A DNA stretch of 64,000 nucleotides from Bartonella sp. WD16.2 (GTDB taxonomy: Bacteria > Pseudomonadota > Alphaproteobacteria > Rhizobiales > Rhizobiaceae): NCBI RefSeq assembly GCF_002022505.1, contig NZ_CP019781.1, forward strand, positions 558,001 to 622,000. The letters are read 5' to 3'. A program made the position numbers and the translations under genes. The notes beneath the pieces are model-generated. The model was given only the letters and a program-made list of their open reading frames with translations. It ran no database searches and had not been told where the DNA came from. Each line of letters begins with the position of its first letter. Position 1 is the stretch's first letter. Below, one piece after another: positions 1-9,810 of the stretch.

Positions 1-592
1 CCATAACTTCTAAAATTTCTCCGACACTTTCTGGATCAAGAGCTGACGTTGGCTCATCGAAGAGCATCACTTTAGGTTCCATACAAAGTGCACGGGCAAT
101 AGCAACGCGTTGCTGTTGCCCACCAGATAATTGTAAAGGATATTTGTCACAATGCTTTTCAATACCAACGTCTGTAAGGTAACGAATTGCTCGTTCTTTT
201 GCTTGTTTTTTTGAGAGTCCTTGAACTGTCATAGGTGCTAAAATACAATTTTGTATGACAGTCATATGAGGAAACAAGTTAAAGTTTTGAAAGACCATTC
301 CTATTATACGTAGGACAGCTTTTTGTTGTTGTATGGGAGCAGTATGAATATCAACATCATGAATGTGGATTGACCCTTCTTGTGCCTTTTCCAATTGATT
401 AATACAACGGATTAAAGTTGATTTTCCTGATCCAGAAGGGCCACAAATAACAATACGTTCACCAATCTCTACATGGAGATTGATGTCATGTAATACCTGA
501 AAGGTTCCATACCATTTATTTAAATGCTGAATAGAAATAATTGGATTTTTAGCGGTATTTACAGGCTTATTATTTTTATTTTCCAGATTCAT
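1..592 (-). CDS. Polar amino acid ABC transporter, ATP-binding subunit (3' end outside window)
   Basis: ATPase that powers uptake of an amino acid through the two permeases encoded just upstream. The frame opens with an ATG at 590-592 and stays open to base 1, giving about 197 residues. It shows Walker A (GPSGSGKST), the Q-loop region (MVFQNFNLFPHMTV), the ABC signature (LSGGQQQRVAIARAL) and Walker B with D-loop (VMLFDEPTSALDPE). The H-loop and C-terminus lie beyond the window. The family (HisP/GlnQ/AapP type) is usually 240-260 residues, so about 50 are missing. It is the last gene of a minus-strand run (binding protein, permease, permease, ATPase). Substrate cannot be fixed from sequence. 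Confidence 0.95.
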   Translation of the reverse strand, partial: MNLENKNNKPVNTAKNPIISIQHLNKWYGTFQVLHDINLHVEIGERIVICGPSGSGKSTLIRCINQLEKAQEGSIHIHDVDIHTAPIQQQKAVLRIIGMVFQNFNLFPHMTVIQNCILAPMTVQGLSKKQAKERAIRYLTDVGIEKHCDKYPLQLSGGQQQRVAIARALCMEPKVMLFDEPTSALDPESVGEILEVM

Positions 593-671
593 TTTGTTGT
601 GTTCTCTTATTGATGAATTAATCAATTCATTTAGCATCTTAGTTAGGTGAAAATTTTGTGCCATGTCTCAT

Positions 672-1379
672 TTAACGTAAATGTCGGGTTAGACGGCGTT
701 CGATAAGAACAATAAAACCATAAATGAGCTCAACGATAAAAAGATAAATAATAGCAACCCAAACGTAAACTTGAAAATCAAATGTGCGTGCATAAATCAG
801 CTTAGCAATACCCATTAAATCATAAATAGTTATTAATGAAGCTATAGCACTGGATTTAATTATTAAAATAAACTCATTTCCTAAAGGGCGCAATGCTAGA
901 ATCATTGCTTGAGGAATAAGAATTCTAAAAAATGTTGTAGAGTTACTCAACCCTAAAGCTTTTGATGCTTCATGTTGTCCAGTTGCTACAGATTGAAAAC
1001 TTCCTATAAAGATTTTAGCCTGATAGGCAGCTGAATTGAGTGCAAAAATGAAAAGACAGCAATACCATGCATTTTGAAAAAACCACCATAAACCGATTTT
1101 TTGCCAAAAGTCGCTCATTGATCCAAGACCATAATAAAAGAGGAATAATTGCGCTAATAAAGGAGAACCACGGAAAAAATAGGTATAAGCACGTGATAAA
1201 TATTGTAAGGGCTTGTTGCTTGATAAATGTGCAAGCGTAATAAGTATTCCGAGAAAAAAACCAATAAAGCAGGAAATAAAAGTCAGCTCAAGAGTAACAA
1301 TAAGACCATCAATAAGTCTTGGGCTATAATAGCTTAAGAGTTTAGGATTGAAAAGAAAATGGAGCCACTCAGGAATCAT
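672..1379 (-). CDS. Polar amino acid ABC transporter permease (HisM-type)
   Basis: Inner-membrane permease of the HisM/HisQ family, one half of the heterodimeric channel. A longer open frame reaches to 1475, but that part lies inside the upstream permease gene. The ATG at 1377-1379 overlaps the upstream stop as TGATG, typical of translational coupling, and starts a protein of 235 residues (MIPEWLHFLF). Several hydrophobic segments are visible. The cytoplasmic EAA loop that docks on the ATPase reads EASKALGLSNSTTFFRILIPQ with the conserved glycine. Related rhizobial systems include octopine/nopaline and arginine importers. The substrate is inferred only as a polar amino acid. Confidence 0.92.
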   Translation of the reverse strand: MIPEWLHFLFNPKLLSYYSPRLIDGLIVTLELTFISCFIGFFLGILITLAHLSSNKPLQYLSRAYTYFFRGSPLLAQLFLFYYGLGSMSDFWQKIGLWWFFQNAWYCCLFIFALNSAAYQAKIFIGSFQSVATGQHEASKALGLSNSTTFFRILIPQAMILALRPLGNEFILIIKSSAIASLITIYDLMGIAKLIYARTFDFQVYVWVAIIYLFIVELIYGFIVLIERRLTRHLR

Positions 1380-2098
1380 CAGATTAGACCTTTTAGATAG
1401 GCTGTTTGAGTGTGTGTTTCTAAGTAACGTAAGAATGTAGAAGAAATTGCTGAAAATAATAAATAGAGTAAACACGCCACAAAATAAAAAAACATGGGTT
1501 TGTTAGTTGCAGCAACTGCTAAATTAGTTTGCCGCATTAGGTCGACCAGTGAAATGGTTGAAACAAGAGATGTATCTTTGAGCAAAGTAAGCCAAGTGTT
1601 AGAAAGCCCTGGTAAGGCATTGCGAATAAGCTGAGGAAAGACAATCCGAAAAAATGTAGTAGAACACGAAAAACCTAGAGCTTTAGCTGCTTCATATTGA
1701 CCTTTATCAACAATTTTGAATGCTCCAAGCCAAACTTCACAAGAAAAAGCTGCAAAAACCATACTAAGTGCAAGAACACCGGCAGTAAAAGCGTTAATGC
1801 TAAATGTTGTTTCGATATTAAAATAGTCTAATATAGCTTGAATCAGATTTTGTAAGCCGTGGTACACAAGAAATAAGGTTAAAAGTTCTGGTAATCCACG
1901 GAATACTGATGAAAATAGAGTAGCTATAACTTTTAGTATCTTGATATTAGATTGAATCATTACTGCATTTAGAAGACCTAAAGGAAGGCCTAAAAGTACA
2001 CTACATAAGGCTAATGACAGTGTTATTCCTGCACTAGAAAGTATAACCACACCCCACCCCCCATTGCTAAGTGATAGCAATGCCAAATTTTCGATCAT
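1379..2098 (-). CDS. Polar amino acid ABC transporter permease (HisQ-type)
   Basis: Second permease of the importer, 239 residues. Start ATG at 2096-2098 is preceded by a clear AGGAGC ribosome-binding site. The protein has about five hydrophobic segments and an EAA loop (EAAKALGFSCSTTFFRIVFP). Its C-terminus ends in the start codon of the next permease, so the pair is very likely translated together. It belongs to the HisQ/OccQ branch. The 71-bp gap to the upstream binding-protein gene fits one operon. Confidence 0.92.
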   Translation of the reverse strand: MIENLALLSLSNGGWGVVILSSAGITLSLALCSVLLGLPLGLLNAVMIQSNIKILKVIATLFSSVFRGLPELLTLFLVYHGLQNLIQAILDYFNIETTFSINAFTAGVLALSMVFAAFSCEVWLGAFKIVDKGQYEAAKALGFSCSTTFFRIVFPQLIRNALPGLSNTWLTLLKDTSLVSTISLVDLMRQTNLAVAATNKPMFFYFVACLLYLLFSAISSTFLRYLETHTQTAYLKGLI

Positions 2099-2169
2099 TT
2101 TCGTGCTCCTAATAAAGGTATGGATAATTATTTTCTAGAAGTATAAATAGCGGATTCAATTTCCAGTTT

Positions 2170-2922
2170 TTAATAAATATCAACCTCAAAATATTTTTTT
2201 CTAATTTTGTCATATGTTCCATCCATACGGATTTTCTTTATAGCTTCATTGAACTTGTTTTTAAGGTCATCATTATTCTGACGTATGCCAATAGCAATAG
2301 GCAATTGTGTTTCTTCAATGCTTCCCAAAAGTCGGCAACATTCTTTACCTTCATTTTCAAGCCAGCTTAGTATTTGTAGTTTGTCAAGAATAACAACATC
2401 AAGGCGATGACTTAAAAGGTCACGATTTACTTCTATTGCTGTAGGATAAAGTTTAATATTCACTCCTTTAGAGGCATAATTATCTTCTGCATACATAGAT
2501 TGTGTCGTATTTGATTGTACACCAAGATTTTTGCCTTTAAATGCTTCCACTGAGATTTCTTTAATGTGTGAATCTTTAGGAATAATTACAGCCAATGCTG
2601 TTCTATAGTAAGAATCTGTGAAGTCAATTTTTTGTAATCGCTCTTGTGTAGGAGCTAGGGATGCAATGATAGCATCATATTTTTTTGCAAGAAGACCGGG
2701 AATGATTCCATCAAAATCTTGAAGAATGATTGAACATTCAACTTCCATTTTTTCACAAAGTGCATAAGATATATCAATATCAAAACCCTGGAGTTTATTG
2801 TTTGAATCAATATAACTAAAGGGGGGATAAGAGCCTTCAGTTGCAATTTTCAGTATTTTAGCGTTTACTAATTGAGTAAATAGCGTTACACTTGCCATAA
2901 GAATTATTGCTAATAATTTCAT
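2170..2922 (-). CDS. Periplasmic amino acid-binding protein of the ABC importer
   Basis: First gene of the importer operon, 250 residues. Residues 1-21 form a typical Sec signal peptide (KLL, hydrophobic core, cleavage near LVNA-K). The mature part has the type 3 solute-binding fold signature: EGSYPPFSY, GFDIDISYALCEKM, and PTQERLQKIDFTDSYY. These are features of the lysine/arginine/ornithine and histidine binding group. A strong AGGAG lies 8 bases before the ATG. A ligand cannot be assigned without binding data; a basic amino acid is the best guess. Confidence 0.93.
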   Translation of the reverse strand: MKLLAIILMASVTLFTQLVNAKILKIATEGSYPPFSYIDSNNKLQGFDIDISYALCEKMEVECSIILQDFDGIIPGLLAKKYDAIIASLAPTQERLQKIDFTDSYYRTALAVIIPKDSHIKEISVEAFKGKNLGVQSNTTQSMYAEDNYASKGVNIKLYPTAIEVNRDLLSHRLDVVILDKLQILSWLENEGKECCRLLGSIEETQLPIAIGIRQNNDDLKNKFNEAIKKIRMDGTYDKIRKKYFEVDIY

Positions 2923-3279
2923 TATGTTCTCCTGTTGAGTACCAGCAAGATGTCAAATCATCACATATTTTTATAATCTGTAAACTCTATTGAGAGCAAT
3001 GCAAAAATTTATTGATATTTACTTTGCTAAGAGTATAAAATATTTTTCATGAGAGTTTTTATTTTCTCTTTTAAATATCAGTATGATAAAATACTTATTA
3101 TAATAAATCTACTGTGGTACAAATTATTAATCTGAAGTAGTTAAACTCTATTATTTTATGACGCAGAGCGGATGTGATTTCAACAGCGGTATTATGCTTT
3201 TGCAAAAAGCTTTTTAAGCAAAATTTGTTAAATGTTTTGGCCTTAATGCTGTTTAAGCAATTATAAAATCTTTAAATAT
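2923..3279. other. Intergenic region between gltA terminator and importer operon
   Basis: About 350 AT-rich bases with no credible gene. It must hold the promoter of the minus-strand importer operon. The one structured element seen is the inverted repeat at 3198-3223, listed separately. No riboswitch class was recognised. Confidence 0.5.
3198..3223. repeat. Near-perfect palindrome upstream of the amino acid importer
   Basis: Outer arms TTTTGC (3198-3203) and GCAAAA (3218-3223) flank the 12-bp palindrome AAAAAGCTTTTT (3204-3215) plus AA. It could be an operator or a weak hairpin. It lies about 275 bases upstream of the importer start codon and about 120 bases past the gltA stop, so the gene it serves, if any, is open. 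Confidence 0.35.
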
Positions 3280-3280
3280 T

Positions 3281-3308
3281 CAAAAATAAAGCCTCAATGA
3301 ATTGAGGC
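3281..3308 (-). terminator. Rho-independent terminator of gltA
   Basis: On the minus strand, an 8-bp perfect stem GCCTCAAT / ATTGAGGC (3291-3308) with a 2-base centre is followed by TTTATTTTT. It sits about 30 bases beyond the gltA stop codon. Confidence 0.85.
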
Positions 3309-3340
3309 CTTAGTGATTGGTTTTTTTTATTTTTTTAAGT

Positions 3341-4630
3341 TTATCGATTGTTTAGAGCAACATATTTACGTGCGGCACAACCTGTATAAAGTTGACGCGG
3401 ACGGCCAATTTTTTGCGCTGGATCTTCAATCATTTCTTTCCATTGCGCAACCCAACCGACACTACGTGCTAATGCAAAAAGAACAGTAAACATTTCGGTA
3501 GGGAAGCCTAAAGCTTTTAATGTAATTCCGGAATAGAAATCAACATTAGGATAAAGCTTTTTTTCAATAAAGTATTCATCATTCAGAGCAATTTTTTCAA
3601 GTTCCATAGCAATATCAAGCAGTGGATCATCTTGAATGTTTAATTCTTTTAAAACTTCATGACAGGTTTTTTGCATAAGTTTTGCACGAGGATCATAATT
3701 TTTATAGACTCGGTGGCCAAAGCCCATAAGGCGAAAAGGATCATTTTTATCTTTTGCACGTGCGATAAATTCAGGAATTTTTTCAATAGAACCTATTTCT
3801 TGTAACATTTTTAGGCATGCTTCGTTAGCACCACCATGAGCTGGTCCCCAAAGGCATGCAACACCTGCTGCAATACACGCAAACGGATTAGCTCCTGATG
3901 AACCTGCAAGACGTACGGTTGATGTGGATGCGTTTTGTTCATGATCTGCATGTAGAGTAAAGATTCGATCCATAGCTCGTGCAAGAACTGGATTAACTTT
4001 GTATTCTTCGCAAGGAACAGCAAAACACATGTGAAGGAAATTTGCAGCATAACCAAGATCATTACGTGGGTAAATGAAAGGTTGTCCAATGCTATATTTG
4101 TAAGCCATAGCAGCAAGAGTTGGAACTTTTGCGATAAGACGAATAGAAGCGATCATTCTTTGTTTTGCGTCTGTAATATCAATGGAGTCATGATAAAATG
4201 CAGACATGGCTCCAAGACAAGCGACCATAACTGCCATAGGATGAGAATCACGACGGAATCCGTGGAAAAAGCGTGAAAATTGTTCATGCACCATTGTATG
4301 GTGCATAATCCGGCGGTCAAAATCAGCTTTTTCTTGTTTAGTTGGTAATTCACCGTAAAGCAAAAGATAACATACTTCGAGGAAATCTCCGTTTTCAGCT
4401 AATTGGTCGATAGAATAACCATGATAAAGTAATACTCCTTCATCACCATCAATATAAGTGATTTTTGATTCACAAGAAGCGGTTGAGGTAAACCCAGGAT
4501 CATAAGTAAAACTATCAGTTTCTTTATAAAGAGAAGTAATTTCAATTACATCAGGCCCAATGGTTCCTTTATGCACTGGCAATTCTATTTTTTTATCATT
4601 TACGATAATATATGCTTTATTCTCAGACAT
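3341..4630 (-). CDS. gltA: Citrate synthase
   Basis: Type II citrate synthase, 429 residues, condensing acetyl-CoA and oxaloacetate as the entry step of the TCA cycle. Active-site blocks are visible: [25 protein letters not shown] and the region around VDFYSGI. Start ATG at 4628-4630 follows AAAGGAATATTTA. The gene contains sequences identical to what I recall as the widely used Bartonella gltA primers (for example complement of 3831-3849 and plus strand near 3472), which supports the genus assignment. It is followed by its own hairpin terminator and preceded by gltX in the same direction across about 250 bases. Confidence 0.98.
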   Translation of the reverse strand: MSENKAYIIVNDKKIELPVHKGTIGPDVIEITSLYKETDSFTYDPGFTSTASCESKITYIDGDEGVLLYHGYSIDQLAENGDFLEVCYLLLYGELPTKQEKADFDRRIMHHTMVHEQFSRFFHGFRRDSHPMAVMVACLGAMSAFYHDSIDITDAKQRMIASIRLIAKVPTLAAMAYKYSIGQPFIYPRNDLGYAANFLHMCFAVPCEEYKVNPVLARAMDRIFTLHADHEQNASTSTVRLAGSSGANPFACIAAGVACLWGPAHGGANEACLKMLQEIGSIEKIPEFIARAKDKNDPFRLMGFGHRVYKNYDPRAKLMQKTCHEVLKELNIQDDPLLDIAMELEKIALNDEYFIEKKLYPNVDFYSGITLKALGFPTEMFTVLFALARSVGWVAQWKEMIEDPAQKIGRPRQLYTGCAARKYVALNNR

Positions 4631-4886
4631 TAAATATTCCTTTCAGATCCTTCATCTCTTAAAGTCGAGACGCCGCTTTGTCGGATAAGGAGGTGTATAG
4701 TTAAAGATTTCCCTACTTATATTAAGAATAGATTTACTCTAAAAGTTAGTTTATGCAATCTAAAAATATTTTTTATTTTCAGTTTTAATAAATATGTATT
4801 TCAATTTTTTAAGTTAAAAAATAATTTCAATTTGCATTAAGATGTTTGTACTTTCGATTTTTATAATATTCACTATATCCATATAA

Positions 4887-6314
4887 TTAACATTCGGATA
4901 AAATAATTTGGTCATTGATGCGATTCAGAGATTCATCTCGTCCCAATAAAGTAAGAACATCAAAAACTCCAGGGGATGATGCACACCCTGTGAGAGCTGC
5001 TCGCAATGGTTGGGCAATATCTCCAAATTTAAGCTGTTGTGTTTGTGCATAGTTTCGAAGAATTTCATTCAGCGTTTCTGAATTCCAATTGGAGCATGTT
5101 TTTAAGGCAAGATAGACTCCTTTTAAGATGGTTCTACCATTTCCATTTAAAAGTGTTTTAGCTTTTTCGTCGAGAGGTAATGGTCTTTGTGTAAAGATAA
5201 AGGAGGCACCATTAATGAGCTCAAGCAGTGTTTTCGAACGTTGTTTCAAATTTGGTATTGCAGTTAGAAATTGGGCGCATTTTTGTTCATCAAGTTTTTT
5301 CATGATTTCTAAACCGCCTTCAATTTCTGGCAAAATACTAAGAGCAGCATCAAAAAGACTTTGATCGTTGCTCATACGAATGTAATGCCCATTAATGGCA
5401 TCTAGTTTTTTGAAATCAAAACGAGCAGCACCTTTGTTAATATCATTAATATCAAACCAAGAAATCATATCTTCAGTAGAGATAAGTTCATCATTGCCGT
5501 GGCTCCAGCCTAAACGGACAAGATAATTGCGTAAAGCGTCAGGAAGATATCCCATTGTTCGATAGGCATCGACACCTAATGCACCATGTCTTTTTGACAA
5601 TTTTGCACCATTTTCACCATGAATAAGTGGGATATGCGCCATAATGGGGATATCCCATCCCATTGCATTGTAGATAATTGTTTGACGGGCTGCATTTGTG
5701 AGATGATCGTCCCCACGAATGATATGTGTTATTTCCATATCATGATCATCAACAACAACAGCATGCATGTAAGTTGGGGTACCGTCAGAACGTAAAATGA
5801 TAAAGTCATCCAGATCTTTGTTAGGAAAACGAATATCTCCTTGAACGCGATCGTGTAAAATTGTTTCACCATCTTGTGGTGCTTTAATGCGAATAACAGG
5901 CTTAATCCCTTTGGGAGCTTCAGATACATCACGGTTGCGCCAACGTCCATCATAACGTGGTGGGCGGCCTTCTGCACGAGCAATTTCACGCATTTCAGTT
6001 AATTCTTCGGGTGAAGCATAACAATAATAAGCTTTGCCATCTTTGACTAATTGTTCAGCAATTTGACGATGGCGTTCTGCTCGTTCAAATTGTGAGATAG
6101 GAACCCCATCATAATTGAGTCCCATCCAGTTCAAACCATCTATAATAGCTTTAACTGCTGCTTCTGTTGAACGTTCTCGATCTGTATCTTCAATACGTAG
6201 AAGCATTTTGCCACCGTTATGTTTTGCATAAAGCCAGTTAAACAGAGCAGTGCGGGCGCTACCAATATGAAGAAAACCTGTGGGTGAGGGTGCAAAACGG
6301 GTAATAACAGGCAC
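4887..6314 (-). CDS. gltX: Glutamate--tRNA ligase (first copy)
   Basis: Class I glutamyl-tRNA synthetase, 475 residues. The HIGH-type motif is in [19 protein letters not shown] near the N-terminus and the KMSKS-type motif is KLSKRHG. Start is a GTG at 6312-6314 preceded by AAAGGA; it gives the canonical [13 protein letters not shown] beginning. Alphaproteobacteria commonly carry two GltX proteins and lack GlnRS, making Gln-tRNA through Glu-tRNA(Gln) and GatCAB. The second copy is at 16012. Which copy charges which tRNA cannot be read from sequence alone. Confidence 0.97.
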   Translation of the reverse strand: MPVITRFAPSPTGFLHIGSARTALFNWLYAKHNGGKMLLRIEDTDRERSTEAAVKAIIDGLNWMGLNYDGVPISQFERAERHRQIAEQLVKDGKAYYCYASPEELTEMREIARAEGRPPRYDGRWRNRDVSEAPKGIKPVIRIKAPQDGETILHDRVQGDIRFPNKDLDDFIILRSDGTPTYMHAVVVDDHDMEITHIIRGDDHLTNAARQTIIYNAMGWDIPIMAHIPLIHGENGAKLSKRHGALGVDAYRTMGYLPDALRNYLVRLGWSHGNDELISTEDMISWFDINDINKGAARFDFKKLDAINGHYIRMSNDQSLFDAALSILPEIEGGLEIMKKLDEQKCAQFLTAIPNLKQRSKTLLELINGASFIFTQRPLPLDEKAKTLLNGNGRTILKGVYLALKTCSNWNSETLNEILRNYAQTQQLKFGDIAQPLRAALTGCASSPGVFDVLTLLGRDESLNRINDQIILSEC

Positions 6315-6425
6315 GGATATATCCTTTAATTAAGATGTTATTTTTAGGATTTTATAAAAAGATTATGTTAGCATAGCCAATAGGGTGTGCAATAGCCGCA
6401 TTGCGAGTAAAGTGGGGATTTGCGG

Positions 6426-6634
6426 ATGTTAGGTTCAAACAAAGTTAATGATGGTTTTTCAAGGAGAAACTTATCGAAAGAGAAAAGTTTGGATCTAATA
6501 CAGCAGGACGATTTTTCTATTCGTAATAGTATAGATAGTATCATTTGTACTAGGCAAAGCGTTTATTTACTCACATTTTTAAAAGAAAATATAAATATCT
6601 TCTGGAGGTGGTTGACAGACTGCATACAAAAGGA
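6426..6634 (+). other. Displaced N-terminal coding segment of comEC
   Basis: An open frame from about 6420/6426 encodes about 70 residues ending LLTFLKENINIFWRWLTDCIQ. It then runs out of frame against the main comEC frame. Rhizobial ComEC proteins carry an N-terminal extension of this kind before the ERG-x-LFLW segment. Adding one A to the A4 run at 6628-6631 joins it in frame to the main reading frame (CIQ-KGNFFWTVF). This suggests a one-base deletion, a sequencing error or a slippage site. Confidence 0.5.
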
Positions 6635-8698
6635 AATTTCTTTTGGACTGTTTTTCTTATTAATTTTAATATTTTTTCCACAGGTGTTATTTTTTATTTC
6701 AATTTGGATCGAGAACCAAGTTGGAAGCAATTTATTATATTGATTAGTACATTTCTTGGAGCGTTGTGTATCTTACGCCGTTATCGAGGAATGTGGCTCA
6801 TAACTGGTTTTTTATTTTGTATTATATTGGGTGCTTTAGCGGCAAAGATAGAAACCTGGCGTATGTCTACAACAATGTTAGACAGCGATGTTTCTACCAC
6901 ATTAACAGGGAGAATTGTTTCTATAGAACCAATAGAAAAAGGAGGATTCCGTTTAAATGTAGATGTCTTAAACACAGAAAAACCAATGTTACGTCATGCA
7001 CCTGATCGTGTTCGTTTAATAGCAAAATATTTGCCATATGGATTAGCTTCCGGTGATGGATTGTATGGGAAAGTAAGACTTCGTGCTTTGTCTGGACCTG
7101 TACGCCCAGGAAGTTATGATTTTAGTTTCCATAATTATTTTAAAAGAATTGGTGCTTACGGAATTTATCTGGGAAAACCAATTAAGACATCAGTTACACA
7201 GCCCAATACAATATTAGATAGAGTCTTACAAAAAATTGAAAATTTACGGATAACAATGACTCAACAAATCAATGCAGCAGTTGGTGGAGAGGAAGGACAA
7301 ATTGCTGCTGCTTTGATAACTGGGCAAAGGGGTGGTATTTCAAAGGATACTAATAAAGCATTGCGTATAGCTGGGTTAGCTCATATTTTGTCAATATCAG
7401 GTTTGCATATGGCTCTTCTTAGCGGTATGGTTCTTACCATTATTCGGAGTTTTTTAGCCCTTTTTCCTATTTTTTCATCTTATTATTCAGTTAAGAAATT
7501 TGCTGCTGTCGTTGCATTAATGATAACAGCTTTTTATTTGGTGTTATCTGGCATGAATATAGCGGCGCAAAGAAGCTTTGTGATGGTTTCTGTTCTGTTG
7601 ATTGCTGTGTTATGTAATCGTTCTGTTGTGACAACGCGCAATTTCGCTATTGCTGGTTTGGTAACTGTAGCTACTATTCCCCATGCAATATTAAGTCCTA
7701 GTTTTCAAATGTCATTTTCTGCAACTGCAGCTTTAATTGCTGCTTTTGGTTGGTGGAGTGAAAGACGATCCGCTTATACAGGAAGAACGACACCTTCTTA
7801 TGTTGGAGGTGGAGTACTTCGTTTTGTTTTCTCACCACTTGTTTCAATCTGTGTGTCTTCACTTGTAGCAGGTTCTAGTAGTGGAATTTACGCTGCTTAT
7901 CACTTTGCAAATGTGGCGCCACTTGGCATGATCAGTAATATTTTAGCCTTACCTATTGTCTTCATTTTTGTTATGCCGTTTGGGTTAATAGCGGCATTTG
8001 CAATGCTTGTAGGGCTTGAATGGTTGCCACTACAGATTATGGGTTTTGGTATCTCTCTTGTAACAAAAATTGCTTATGCTGTAACAGCTATTTCTCCTGC
8101 TTTTCACCCTGGATTTATGCCATTATCTGCATTGGTTTTATTAAGCTTAGGCTTAGTTGGCCTTACTTTTTTCAAAACACCTATCAGATTCTTTTTTAGT
8201 ATTTTTATTCTTATAGGTATTTTTGTTTGTATGGTGTCCTCCCCCGTGCAACTAATCATAGCGAATAATATAAGCCTTGTGGGGATCATTAATGAAAGAA
8301 AATTATATATTGATCGTTACGATGCCTCTAAGTTTACATTATCTGTGTGGGCAAATTCATTCTCTGCACAAAATGCTATTAAACCAACGAAAAATGGTCC
8401 ATCGCTCAACGGACAATTTATTTGTAATAATAATGTTTGTACAGCTTTATTAGAAAACGGATTAAAAGTTTCTGTTTTACATGGAAAAACAGATCAGTGT
8501 ATAAACACAGATATCATAATTGAAGCATCTACAATAAGCAACCAAACATGTGACAAGATTGCACCGATAACATTTACATTTCAACAATTACTATCACGAG
8601 GAAGTGTTATGATGACTAAAAGCGGGAGTATTATTTGGTCTTCTAACGGGTTTCATAGACCTTGGAATATACATAGACAAAATTTTCAACGATCATAG
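6608..8698 (+). CDS. comEC: ComEC/Rec2-family DNA uptake channel protein (N-terminus frameshifted)
   Basis: Multi-pass inner-membrane protein of the ComEC/Rec2 family, which moves single-stranded DNA across the membrane during natural transformation. The uninterrupted part has 696 residues. It has a DUF4131-type region (about 20-190), then the Competence core with the conserved AALITGQRGGIS and HILSISGLHMALLSG segments (about 225-265), and about ten hydrophobic segments. There is no metallo-beta-lactamase domain at the C-terminus, as in other rhizobial copies. The only in-frame start is a GTG at 6608 with its GGAG directly adjacent, which is poor. The native start is more likely at 6426 in another frame. 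No other competence genes are in the window, so whether it works is open. Confidence 0.85.
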   Translation: MVDRLHTKGNFFWTVFLINFNIFSTGVIFYFNLDREPSWKQFIILISTFLGALCILRRYRGMWLITGFLFCIILGALAAKIETWRMSTTMLDSDVSTTLTGRIVSIEPIEKGGFRLNVDVLNTEKPMLRHAPDRVRLIAKYLPYGLASGDGLYGKVRLRALSGPVRPGSYDFSFHNYFKRIGAYGIYLGKPIKTSVTQPNTILDRVLQKIENLRITMTQQINAAVGGEEGQIAAALITGQRGGISKDTNKALRIAGLAHILSISGLHMALLSGMVLTIIRSFLALFPIFSSYYSVKKFAAVVALMITAFYLVLSGMNIAAQRSFVMVSVLLIAVLCNRSVVTTRNFAIAGLVTVATIPHAILSPSFQMSFSATAALIAAFGWWSERRSAYTGRTTPSYVGGGVLRFVFSPLVSICVSSLVAGSSSGIYAAYHFANVAPLGMISNILALPIVFIFVMPFGLIAAFAMLVGLEWLPLQIMGFGISLVTKIAYAVTAISPAFHPGFMPLSALVLLSLGLVGLTFFKTPIRFFFSIFILIGIFVCMVSSPVQLIIANNISLVGIINERKLYIDRYDASKFTLSVWANSFSAQNAIKPTKNGPSLNGQFICNNNVCTALLENGLKVSVLHGKTDQCINTDIIIEASTISNQTCDKIAPITFTFQQLLSRGSVMMTKSGSIIWSSNGFHRPWNIHRQNFQRS

Positions 8699-8713
8699 AG
8701 TGATCATATCAAA

Positions 8714-8756
8714 AAATATAACTCTATTTTAGAAACTCTAAAATAAAGTTATATTT
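8714..8756. terminator. Bidirectional terminator between comEC and bfr
   Basis: A 20-base stem (8714-8733 against 8737-8756) with a 3-base loop and one G-T mismatch lies between the convergent comEC and bacterioferritin genes. The outer stem ends are A-rich on one side and T-rich on the other, so it can serve both strands. Confidence 0.7.
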
Positions 8757-8810
8757 CAAAAACATTCTAACGTAACAGCTAGTTTTATGAAAAATACATT
8801 GAAGCAAATT

Positions 8811-9293
8811 TTACTCTAATTCAGAAAAACTCACACTGAGTTGACTGTATCTTTCTTCTCCAATAGTGTTAAGAAGTTGAATCTGAGTTTCAAGAAAATC
8901 AATATGATTCTCTTCATCTTCAAGCAATTCATCAAATAACTTCTTTGAAACATGGTCAGAGAGCTTAGAACAAATTTCCCACGACTTAAGATAGGATTCT
9001 CGAGCACCATACTCACTTTTAAGATCGCATTCTAAAACTTCTCTAAGGTTTTTTCCAATACGCAACGGTGCAGGAAATTCGAGGTTAGGGTACCCTTCAA
9101 GAAAAGTTATACGCTTAACAATTCTATCTACATGTTTCATTTCTTCTGTGGCTTCTTTACGTTCTATTTCAGCTAATTTTGTGTAACCCCAACTTTCTGT
9201 CAGGCAAGAATGTAACTGATATTGATTAACGGCGCTAATCTCAAGAGCAAGGGCTTCATTGAGCTGCTTTATGATTTCTGGATGACCTTTCAT
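8811..9293 (-). CDS. bfr: Bacterioferritin
   Basis: Iron-storage protein of the ferritin superfamily, 160 residues, forming a 24-mer shell that oxidises and stores iron in the cytoplasm. All diiron ferroxidase ligands are in place by count: E18, E51, H54, E94, E127 and H130. M52, the axial haem ligand, is also present, so this is a true haem-binding Bfr. Start ATG at 9291-9293. It is transcribed toward comEC and shares the hairpin at 8714. Regulation by iron regulators (RirA/Irr) is plausible, but no operator was recognised in the upstream 500 bases. Confidence 0.97.
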   Translation of the reverse strand: MKGHPEIIKQLNEALALEISAVNQYQLHSCLTESWGYTKLAEIERKEATEEMKHVDRIVKRITFLEGYPNLEFPAPLRIGKNLREVLECDLKSEYGARESYLKSWEICSKLSDHVSKKLFDELLEDEENHIDFLETQIQLLNTIGEERYSQLSVSFSELE

Positions 9294-9810
9294 GGTATTT
9301 AATTTCCCTATATTGGTTTATTTAATGGATGGACATAACTAAAATAAGAGAGTGATGTATTATCCTGCCTAATTATGTTTACGAGAATAATTTTCTATTA
9401 CCTTAATGATAATTTCTACAATATTAGAAAAATAACCTCAACATTTCTTATATTACCTCATTAAATTATATAATTTTTTATGAGCTGTAATCAATGACCA
9501 ACATTTTTTCAGAAAGAAAAGAGACGATTTTTCATTATCTAACTGACTAATAGTTTTGCAGGAATGTATGACTATAAATTTTAATAATGAAGATTTATGC
9601 TAAAATTGTTTACTAAATGAAGAAAATATAAACAAACTTCAAAGAAGGTGTAGTTAATCATTGTATTCTATAGAGTGATATATTTTGCTATAATAACTGA
9701 TATTTTTCAACGGAAAATGGCAAATAAGTCTGCGGGAATTGAGGAAACAGAGTGCTTTTTTGTTATTAATTCGTAATGATTAAAAATAATCGGTAACAGG
9801 AAAAGTGTTC
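9294..9810. other. Divergent intergenic region bfr / rpiA
   Basis: About 515 AT-rich bases between divergent genes. It presumably holds promoters for both. No gene longer than 20 codons with a ribosome-binding site was found and no known RNA family was recognised. Confidence 0.5.

Noticed and set aside
1379..1475. N-terminal extension of the first permease
   Set aside because: It lies within the upstream permease gene; the TGATG-coupled ATG gives the proper family start.
3811..4353. Overlapping open frames on both strands inside gltA
   Set aside because: They are shadows of a well-conserved citrate synthase gene; the same holds for antisense frames inside maeB, thrS, fabF1XL and the coiled-coil gene.
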